DNA of 11,432 bases, from NCBI GenBank assembly GCA_002693605.1, contig NZQO01000072.1, positions 1 to 11,432 on the forward strand, given 5' to 3'. A program made the position numbers and the translations under genes. Source of the DNA: Flavobacteriaceae bacterium. Lineage in GTDB: Bacteria; Bacteroidota; Bacteroidia; Flavobacteriales; Flavobacteriaceae. The notes below the pieces were generated by a model. The model saw only the letters and a program-made list of their open reading frames with translations. It was not told the DNA's origin and searched no databases. This document shows positions 6,427 to 11,432 of the stretch, piece after piece. Numbering within the stretch: the first letter of the stretch is position 1; each line of letters starts with the position of its first letter.

Positions 6427-6742
6427 GGGATTTTTTGAAGCGGTCTATGCCGTCGTTCACAAGATTCCCTATGGCAGGGTGACGAGCTATGGTGCCATTG
6501 CGAAGTATCTTGGCGCCCCGGGCAGTGCGCGTATGGTAGGTTGGGCGATGAACGCTTGCGCCAATAGGAACGACGTGCCCGCACATCGGGTGGTAAACCG
6601 AAACGGCGTCCTGACGGGAAAGCACCATTTCAGCGGAATAAATTTGATGCAACAGTTGTTGGAAGAAGAGGGCGTGCAGGTAATCGACAACCAAATCCAA
6701 AATTTCGAGGCAGTTTTCTGGGAGCCATTCCGCGAGTTATAA
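6416..6742 (+). CDS. Alkyltransferase-like (ATL) protein, MGMT family, active-site Cys replaced by Ala
   Basis: This 108-residue protein matches the DNA-binding domain of O6-alkylguanine-DNA alkyltransferases. It shows IPYGRVTSYGAIA (18-29, with the tyrosine that helps flip the base), the arginine finger in ARMVGWAM (Arg39) and the active-site region PAHRVVNRNG (55-64). True repair enzymes have PCHRV. Here the methyl-accepting cysteine is alanine (Ala56), so the protein cannot take an alkyl group in the usual way. Such proteins (ATL) bind O6-alkylguanine and are known, for example from fission yeast Atl1 and E. coli YbaZ, to flag the lesion for nucleotide excision repair. ATG at 6416 is the natural start: the MDSEGFFEAV N terminus fits the family. 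It overlaps the end of lysE by 11 bp. Confidence 0.9.
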   Translation: MDSEGFFEAVYAVVHKIPYGRVTSYGAIAKYLGAPGSARMVGWAMNACANRNDVPAHRVVNRNGVLTGKHHFSGINLMQQLLEEEGVQVIDNQIQNFEAVFWEPFREL

Positions 6743-6749
6743 TTTGGAA

Positions 6750-6773
6750 AAGGGACAATCTTATAATTCCCTT
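6750..6773 (+). terminator. Weak candidate terminator after the ATL gene
   Basis: AAGGGA (6750-6755) and TCCCTT (6768-6773) form a 6 bp inverted repeat with a 12-base loop, starting 8 bases after the stop codon. Only a short T-rich run (TTATTT) follows, so termination may be partial. Confidence 0.4.
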
Positions 6774-6827
6774 ATTTCACCATAAATCAAATCAATCTTA
6801 CCCCTTCATAATCCAACCGATAACACG

Positions 6828-6835
6828 TATATTTG
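6828..6835 (+). promoter_or_regulatory. Likely -7 box for the mrp gene group
   Basis: TATATTTG is a perfect match to TAnnTTTG and lies 38 bases before the ATG at 6874. A TTC at 6805-6807, 20 bases upstream, is the nearest to a -33 TTG. Because the three following genes are closely spaced, this promoter probably drives mrp, nifU, the reductase and perhaps the ferredoxin. Confidence 0.5.
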
Positions 6836-6873
6836 CATTTTAGAATCAATCTAAATATAGTAAATCTGAACGA

Positions 6874-8013
6874 ATGACATTTACCAAGAAAGAGATCTTG
6901 AAAGCGCTGGAAACCATTAGTGTGGCGGGAGAAGGAAAAGATATGGTTGCCAGTGGTGCCGTGAAGAACGTGGTAACGTTCGCCGATGAGGTTATCGTGG
7001 ACCTCACGCTAGCCACACCGGCGCTGCATATAAAGAAACGGGCCGAGGAAGACGTGAGGAAGGCCATTCTTACCCACGTATCGAAAGATGCACAGGTACA
7101 GGTCAATATAAAGGTGGAAGCACCCCAAAGGCCGGCGAACCCTAATTTAATAAAGGGAAAACCCATTCCGGGAATTCAGAATATCGTTGCCGTTGCCTCT
7201 GGCAAGGGTGGTGTGGGTAAATCTACCGTAACGGCTAACCTAGCGGTGAGCCTTTCCAAAATGGGCTTTAAGGTGGGAGTGCTGGATGCCGATATTTATG
7301 GGCCCTCCATTCCCATCATGTTCGATGTGGCTATGGAAAAACCCTTATCGGTAACCGTAGCGGGCAAGAGCAAGATGAAGCCTATTGAAAATTACGGTGT
7401 AAAGGTCTTATCCATCGGCTTCTTTACCCAGCCCAACCAAGCCGTTATTTGGCGCGGTCCTATGGCGGCCAAGGCACTCAACCAATTGATTTTCGATGCC
7501 CATTGGGGAGAGCTTGATTTCTTATTGGTAGACTTGCCTCCAGGAACGGGTGATATCCATTTAAGTATTATGCAATCGCTTCCCATTACCGGGGCAGTGG
7601 TGGTGAGCACCCCCCAAAATGTGGCTCTGGCCGATGCACGCAAAGGGGTAGCTATGTTTCAGCAAGAGAATATCCAAGTTCCCGTATTGGGAATAATTGA
7701 GAATATGGCCTATTTTACGCCCCATGAATTGCCAGAAAACAAGTACTATATTTTCGGGAAGGAAGGCGCCAGAAATTTGGCAGACGACCTGGAAATTCCG
7801 TTCCTAGGTGAGATTCCCCTGGTGCAGAGCATTCGTGAGGCAGGCGATGCGGGTCGCCCCGCTGCCTTACAAACCGCAACACCCCTAGAAGAGGCATTTG
7901 AAGAAGTAACCAAGAAGGTGGTTGAGCAGACGGTTCGACGTAACGAGGACCTGCCGCCCACCGAGGCAATAAAAATCACCACAATGGCGGGTTGTAGCGC
8001 CGTGAAAAAGTAA
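6874..8013 (+). CDS. mrp: Mrp/NBP35-family iron-sulfur cluster carrier ATPase
   Basis: Mrp (ApbC) is a cytoplasmic P-loop ATPase that carries iron-sulfur clusters to target proteins. The 379-residue chain has an N-terminal MIP18/DUF59-type domain (about 1-85) and a Mrp ATPase domain with a deviant Walker A loop SGKGGVGKST (109-118), LDADIYGPSIP (137-147) and LPPGTGD (211-217). The paired CxxC cysteines that hold the bridging cluster in most ApbC proteins should follow ENM at 266-268; here the segment is AYFTPHELPENKYYIFG and has none. The only cysteine in the protein is Cys374, in the C-terminal tail MAGCSAVKK. To my knowledge Bacteroidota Mrp proteins share this form, so it is probably functional but must bind a cluster differently or not at all. 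The NifU-domain gene starts one base after the stop codon. Confidence 0.93.
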   Translation: MTFTKKEILKALETISVAGEGKDMVASGAVKNVVTFADEVIVDLTLATPALHIKKRAEEDVRKAILTHVSKDAQVQVNIKVEAPQRPANPNLIKGKPIPGIQNIVAVASGKGGVGKSTVTANLAVSLSKMGFKVGVLDADIYGPSIPIMFDVAMEKPLSVTVAGKSKMKPIENYGVKVLSIGFFTQPNQAVIWRGPMAAKALNQLIFDAHWGELDFLLVDLPPGTGDIHLSIMQSLPITGAVVVSTPQNVALADARKGVAMFQQENIQVPVLGIIENMAYFTPHELPENKYYIFGKEGARNLADDLEIPFLGEIPLVQSIREAGDAGRPAALQTATPLEEAFEEVTKKVVEQTVRRNEDLPPTEAIKITTMAGCSAVKK

Positions 8014-8014
8014 T

Positions 8015-8254
8015 ATGGAACAGCACGAATTACAAGCTAAGGTGGAGACCGCCCTCGAGGAAATTAGACCTTTTCTCCAGAGCGATGGGGGCGATATATC
8101 CCTTATCTCTATCGATGAAGGCACGCGCGTAACCGTTAGGTTGGAAGGAGCCTGTGTGGGTTGCTCGGTAAACCAGATGACCCTAAAGAGCGGGGTGGAA
8201 ATGACCATCAAGAAACATGCGCCGCAAATAGAACAGGTTATCAATATTGCCTAG
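8015..8254 (+). CDS. NifU C-terminal domain iron-sulfur scaffold protein
   Basis: This 79-residue protein consists of a single NifU C-terminal domain, the same fold as Nfu. It shows SDGGD at 23-27 and the cluster-binding pair in GACVGCSVNQMTLKSGVE, with Cys47 and Cys50. Two subunits usually hold one [4Fe-4S] cluster between their CxxC pairs and pass it to client enzymes. The A-type or MIP18 partner domains found in larger Nfu proteins are missing. The ATG lies one base after the mrp stop, so the two proteins are surely made from one transcript and likely act together: the scaffold supplies the cysteines that this Mrp lacks, which is inference. Confidence 0.93.
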   Translation: MEQHELQAKVETALEEIRPFLQSDGGDISLISIDEGTRVTVRLEGACVGCSVNQMTLKSGVEMTIKKHAPQIEQVINIA

Positions 8255-8326
8255 AGTGATTTTTGTCATTCCAAATAATTCCCTGCGGCAGTACCTTAAC
8301 TCGTTGAAAAAGTTGAAAATTACGCT

Positions 8327-9379
8327 ATGATCAAAACCGATATACTGATAATTGGCGCGGGTCCTACGGGACTTTTCGCCGTTTTTGAAGCAGGTTTATT
8401 GAAATTGAAATGCCATCTAATCGATGCCCTACCGCAACCCGGTGGGCAATGTGCGGAAATATACCCGAAGAAGCCAATCTATGATATTCCGGCATTTCCG
8501 GAGATTTTGGCCGGCGACTTGGTCGGAAATCTGATGAAGCAGATCGAACCGTTCCAGCCCGGGTTCACCTTGGGCGAACGTGCTGAAACGATCGAGAAAC
8601 AGGACGATGGCTCCTTTATCGTTACCACAAACAAGGGCACTAAACACCATGCCCCAGTAGTTGCCATTGCGGGCGGATTGGGGAGTTTCGAGCCCCGTAA
8701 ACCTCCCATTTCCGGGCTTGCCGATTATGAAGATAAAGGCGTTGAATACTTTATTCGAAACCCAGAAATGTACCGCGATAGGGACATAGTAATTGCCGGG
8801 GGTGGCGATTCGGCCTTAGACTGGAGTATTTTTCTTGCCGATATTGCGCAAAGCGTAACACTGGTGCACCGCCGGAATGAGTTCCGCGGAGCGCTAGATA
8901 GTGTCGAAAAAGTACAGGAATTGAAAAATCTGGGGAAAATTGAACTCATTACCCCTGCCGAGGTAGTCGATGTTAACGGAGAAGAATCGGTGGAAAGCGT
9001 TTCCATAAAGCGCGGTGCGGAAGTCTTTAATAGGCAGTGCGACCATTTCATCCCGTTATTTGGCCTCGCGCCCAAGTTGGGCCCGATAGCCGATTGGGGA
9101 CTGGAAATCGAAAAAAACGCTATTAAGGTGGACAATTCGCTTGATTACCAAACTAACATTCCGGGTATCTATGCCATTGGCGACGTGAATACCTATCCGG
9201 GTAAGCTAAAGCTCATCTTGTGCGGATTCCACGAAGCGACCTTGATGTGCCAAAGTGCTTTTCAGCGTATTTTTCCGGACAAGAAATATGTCATGAAATA
9301 TACTACCGTAGGTGGCGTAGAAGGTTTCGACGGAAGTAAAAAAGAAGCGCCCAAGGCCGTAGTGAAGGCCATCAATTAA
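8327..9379 (+). CDS. Thioredoxin-reductase-like ferredoxin-NADP reductase
   Basis: This 350-residue flavoprotein resembles the YumC/TrxR-like ferredoxin-NADP(+) reductases. The FAD loop is GAGPTG (10-15). The NADPH domain has AGGGDSALDW (157-166) and HRRNEFRGA (181-189), whose double arginine fits NADPH rather than NADH. The second FAD motif GDVNTYPGKLKL starts at 285. The thioredoxin reductase CxxC pair, which would lie before GDSA, is absent, so it does not reduce thioredoxin. The C-terminal tail after about residue 320, with YTTVGGVEGFDGSKKEAP, corresponds to the extension that covers the FAD in this family. A [2Fe-2S] ferredoxin is encoded 33 bp downstream and is the likely partner. The gene is 72 bp from the NifU-domain gene. 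Confidence 0.92.
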   Translation: MIKTDILIIGAGPTGLFAVFEAGLLKLKCHLIDALPQPGGQCAEIYPKKPIYDIPAFPEILAGDLVGNLMKQIEPFQPGFTLGERAETIEKQDDGSFIVTTNKGTKHHAPVVAIAGGLGSFEPRKPPISGLADYEDKGVEYFIRNPEMYRDRDIVIAGGGDSALDWSIFLADIAQSVTLVHRRNEFRGALDSVEKVQELKNLGKIELITPAEVVDVNGEESVESVSIKRGAEVFNRQCDHFIPLFGLAPKLGPIADWGLEIEKNAIKVDNSLDYQTNIPGIYAIGDVNTYPGKLKLILCGFHEATLMCQSAFQRIFPDKKYVMKYTTVGGVEGFDGSKKEAPKAVVKAIN

Positions 9380-9412
9380 ACATTCCTCTCATTTCGGAAC
9401 GTACCGACACCT

Positions 9413-9742
9413 ATGCAGGACATCAAAATTAGTATTATCGATAGAGCCGGAGTGGAGCATCTGGTAGATGCGCCCACCGATATGAACATGAACCTTATGG
9501 AATTGGTGCGCTCGCACGAGCTTGCCGAGGAAGGAACCATTGGCGTTTGCGGCGGGATGGCCATGTGTGCAAGTTGCCAGTGCTACGTGCTCACCGACCA
9601 TGAATTACCTGAAATGACTCCCGACGAAGATTTGATGCTGGCCGAAGCTTTCTACGTTCAGGATAACAGTAGGCTGGGATGTCAGATCCAAATTCGGGAA
9701 GCCCTGCACGGACTGAAAATTCAGCTGGCGCCGGCCGATTAA
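9413..9742 (+). CDS. [2Fe-2S] ferredoxin, adrenodoxin type
   Basis: This 109-residue electron carrier has the cluster-binding pattern C-x5-C-x2-C...C: Cys46, Cys52 and Cys55 in CGGMAMCASCQC and Cys90 in RLGCQI. A fifth cysteine (Cys57) sits next to the site. The spacing and the overall length match adrenodoxin/ISC-type ferredoxins, which feed electrons to iron-sulfur cluster assembly or to oxygenases, rather than plant-type ferredoxins. The ferredoxin-NADP reductase gene lies 33 bp upstream, so NADPH to reductase to ferredoxin is the likely path. Its stop codon overlaps the stop of the opposing metallophosphoesterase gene by 4 bp. Confidence 0.93.
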   Translation: MQDIKISIIDRAGVEHLVDAPTDMNMNLMELVRSHELAEEGTIGVCGGMAMCASCQCYVLTDHELPEMTPDEDLMLAEAFYVQDNSRLGCQIQIREALHGLKIQLAPAD

Positions 9743-10638
9743 CGTTTTAATTGATAGGCTTTTAATAACTGGGGTCCTTCCAGCAATAATCGCGTTACTT
9801 GCAAGGTGCCATCTTCCGTAGTGGTAATGTGCCACTTTATAAGCGCAATAGCGCCATTCTCAATTTCAAGACCAGTTATGCTTCTCGGGTGCACGCAACT
9901 ACCATCGTTGAAATAGGGAATTTCGCCCGGTTCGGGAAATCGAGGCCGGTGGGTATGCCCGGTAATGGTAAAAATGGTGTCGTTATCTATAATCCACTGC
10001 TTAGTACGCCGCTCAACCTTGATGAGTTCCTTGTAATTTTTTGCCGGACTTGTGGGGTCTCCAATGCCAAAGATTTGCAATTGTCGCCATAACGCCCGTA
10101 CCATGAAGCGGTTAAACTTCCAGCCGTGATAATTCATCCAATCGGCTTGGTGGCCATGAATCATAAACAATTCCTGACCGGTCTCTTCGTGTTGTAGCAC
10201 CAACCCTTCCGGAAATTCGATATTGGGAAATAGCGGGTCGTGTGTGCCGGTAACCTTATTGAAATATCGATAGAGGTGCTTTTCGACATATTTTTTGTTC
10301 TTATATACCATATCGTGGTTGCCCACAAGGCGATGCAATCGGTTTTCCGCATAAAACAATCGCAGTAGTTCGAACACGTTGTGATGTGCCTCGAAGATCG
10401 ATTCGAAGGTTAAATTTTCCCATAATTCGTCTCCGTCGCCCAATTCGCAATACGTGAATCCTTCTGCATAATAATGCTTCAGCGCGTGGAAATAAATATT
10501 CCGGTTATTGGCGAACTCATCTGCAAAGCTGCTGTCGCCCCTGTGGCAATCACTGAAAATGACAATCTTGCTGCTGTTGTTAAACGGGATGCGTCTCGCC
10601 GTTCGGTACGCTTTCGTAATGCGGTGCTGTGAGGACAT
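9739..10638 (-). CDS. Calcineurin-like metallophosphoesterase
   Basis: This 299-residue protein has all five metal-binding blocks of the calcineurin-like phosphoesterases: SDCHRGD (29-35, Asp30 and His32), GDGDELWE (67-74, Asp68), GNHDM (106-110), HGHQ (161-164) and GHTH (217-220). Two metal ions should be bound by these residues. The nearest well-known relatives by layout are LpxH-like UDP-2,3-diacylglucosamine hydrolases and bacterial serine/threonine phosphatase-like proteins, but the chain is longer than LpxH and the substrate is not clear. No signal peptide is seen, so it is cytoplasmic. ATG at 10636-10638 (MSSQHRITK) lies about 20 bases after a plausible promoter. It ends tail to tail, 4 bp overlapped, with the ferredoxin gene. 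Confidence 0.88.
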   Translation of the reverse strand: MSSQHRITKAYRTARRIPFNNSSKIVIFSDCHRGDSSFADEFANNRNIYFHALKHYYAEGFTYCELGDGDELWENLTFESIFEAHHNVFELLRLFYAENRLHRLVGNHDMVYKNKKYVEKHLYRYFNKVTGTHDPLFPNIEFPEGLVLQHEETGQELFMIHGHQADWMNYHGWKFNRFMVRALWRQLQIFGIGDPTSPAKNYKELIKVERRTKQWIIDNDTIFTITGHTHRPRFPEPGEIPYFNDGSCVHPRSITGLEIENGAIALIKWHITTTEDGTLQVTRLLLEGPQLLKAYQLKR

Positions 10639-10658
10639 GAGGGTGCCGTTGGAAATCT

Positions 10659-10688
10659 TAAAGATACATTAACTCGTCAGGTTTCAAA
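10659..10688 (-). promoter_or_regulatory. Likely promoter of the metallophosphoesterase gene
   Basis: On the minus strand TTTG (complement of 10685-10688) is followed, 18 bases after its TTG, by TATCTTTA (complement of 10659-10666). The spacing fits the Bacteroidota promoter, and the -7 box differs from TAnnTTTG only at the last base. It lies 20 bases upstream of the ATG. Confidence 0.45.
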
Positions 10689-10775
10689 CGGAAAAATATA
10701 ATCTCAATTGGGAACGGCCAAAATACAGTGGGTTATAGCACTATTTCAGAAAGATTAAATTTTGAAGAAAGTGAC

Positions 10776-10808
10776 AAAAAAAAGGGCTCCCCTATTTGGA
10801 AAGCCCTT
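10776..10808 (-). terminator. Rho-independent terminator of the glutaryl-CoA dehydrogenase gene
   Basis: AAGGGCT (10782-10788) and AGCCCTT (10802-10808) form a perfect 7 bp stem with a 13-base loop. Read on the minus strand, the stem runs into eight consecutive T (complement of 10776-10783). It lies 22 bases beyond the stop codon at 10831 and separates that gene from the metallophosphoesterase gene on the same strand. Confidence 0.85.
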
Positions 10809-10830
10809 AAAATTTATGATTGGACCCACT

Positions 10831-11432
10831 TTATTTGAAGGCGCTGTGTCCCGTAATATCTAGGCCCGTAATCAATAGGTGGATGTCGTGCGTACCTTCA
10901 TAGGTAATAACGCTCTCTAAGTTCATCATATGGCGCATAATGGAATACTCGCCTGTAATGCCCATTCCGCCGAGAATTTGGCGGGCTTCGCGCGCAATGG
11001 TAATGGCCATTTCCACGTTGTTGCGCTTTGCCATTGAAATTTGCGCCGAGGTGACACGATCTTCATTTTTCAGTTGTCCCAATCGATAGGCCAACAATTG
11101 CGCCTTCGTGATCTCGGTAATCATTTCGGCCAATTTCTTCTGCTGAAGCTGGAACGCTGCAATCGGTTTCCCGAACTGAACGCGCTCCTTGGCGTAGCGA
11201 AGTGCGGTATCGTAGCAGTCCATTGCCGCGCCAATGGCTCCCCATGCTATTCCGTAACGGGCAGAGTCTAGGCAACCCAGGGGGGCGCCCAACCCGCTTT
11301 TGTTTGGCAATAGGTTTTCCTTGGGAACCTTTACATCCTGAAAGATTAGCTCTCCGGTAGCACTGGCCCGTAAGGACCACTTGTTATGGGTTTCAGGCGT
11401 GCTGAAGCCTTCCATACCGCGCTCTACCACCA
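10831..11432 (-). CDS. gcdH: Glutaryl-CoA dehydrogenase (acyl-CoA dehydrogenase family), C-terminal part
   Basis: This enzyme oxidises and decarboxylates glutaryl-CoA to crotonyl-CoA in lysine and tryptophan breakdown, passing electrons to an electron-transfer flavoprotein. About 200 C-terminal residues are inside the window; the 5' half runs off the right edge. Visible parts are the end of the middle beta domain (KWSLRASATGELIFQDVKVP) and the C-terminal helical domain with SARYGIAWG, RVQFGKPIAAFQLQQKKLAEM, REARQILGGMGI and TYEGTHDIH. The glutamate of the last motif (residue 178 of the visible part) matches the catalytic base of human GCDH, and the stretch around it fits GCDH better than general acyl-CoA dehydrogenases. 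The decisive substrate arginine lies outside the window. A strong terminator follows the stop codon. Confidence 0.9.
   Translation of the reverse strand, partial: VVERGMEGFSTPETHNKWSLRASATGELIFQDVKVPKENLLPNKSGLGAPLGCLDSARYGIAWGAIGAAMDCYDTALRYAKERVQFGKPIAAFQLQQKKLAEMITEITKAQLLAYRLGQLKNEDRVTSAQISMAKRNNVEMAITIAREARQILGGMGITGEYSIMRHMMNLESVITYEGTHDIHLLITGLDITGHSAFK

Noticed and set aside
8255..8326. Possible promoter between the NifU-domain gene and the reductase gene
   Set aside because: No TAnnTTTG box is present. The TTGAAAAAGTTGAAAA stretch is only A-rich, so I treat the spacer as internal to the operon.
1..11432. Signs of mobile elements, defence systems, CRISPR, tRNA or phage genes
   Set aside because: I looked for terminal repeats, transposase or integrase motifs, regularly spaced repeats and tRNA-like cloverleaf ends and saw none. 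The genes are housekeeping or common flavobacterial types.

Overview
The window looks like an ordinary chromosomal stretch from a member of the Flavobacteriaceae (phylum Bacteroidota), probably marine. The evidence is a secreted protein with a type IX secretion (T9SS) C-terminal sorting domain, promoters of the Bacteroidota type (TTG, about 20 bases, TAnnTTTG), an Mrp protein of the cysteine-poor Bacteroidota type, tight gene packing and moderate G+C. I cannot name a genus. No rRNA, tRNA, CRISPR array, insertion sequence, phage gene or obvious island boundary is visible, and no stretch over 300 bases lacks a gene.

Layout. Positions 59-1033 (minus) hold a LuxE-like acyl-protein synthetase homologue. 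Positions 1122-1949 (minus) hold a small secreted lamin-tail-domain protein with a T9SS sorting tail; it has a clear promoter at 1981-2012 and a hairpin terminator at 1071-1099. A 210-225 bp divergent spacer then leads to a plus-strand two-component pair: an OmpR/PhoB-type response regulator (2175-2858) and a PhoR-like histidine kinase (2924-3967, TTG start). The kinase gene overlaps, tail to tail by 36 bp, a minus-strand GT-B/MurG-like glycosyltransferase (3932-5002). Back to back with that is trmB (5076-5750, GTG start), followed by a LysE-family exporter (5788-6426) and an alkyltransferase-like protein (6416-6742) in which the methyl-accepting cysteine is replaced by alanine.

Positions 6874-9742 (plus) form a compact iron-sulfur and redox group: mrp, a NifU C-terminal-domain scaffold, a thioredoxin-reductase-like ferredoxin-NADP reductase and an adrenodoxin-type [2Fe-2S] ferredoxin. 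This reads as one functional unit: a P-loop carrier and a scaffold for cluster delivery next to an NADPH-to-ferredoxin electron supply. It ends tail to tail, with a 4 bp overlap, against a minus-strand calcineurin-like metallophosphoesterase (9739-10638). The right edge holds the 3' two thirds or so of a glutaryl-CoA dehydrogenase gene (10831 onward, minus), with a strong terminator at 10776-10808.

I found no convincing new multi-gene system. The points most worth checking are the Mrp protein with a single cysteine and no CxxC, the alanine-type alkyltransferase-like protein, the orphan minimal LuxE-like enzyme and the mrp-nifU-FNR-ferredoxin grouping.
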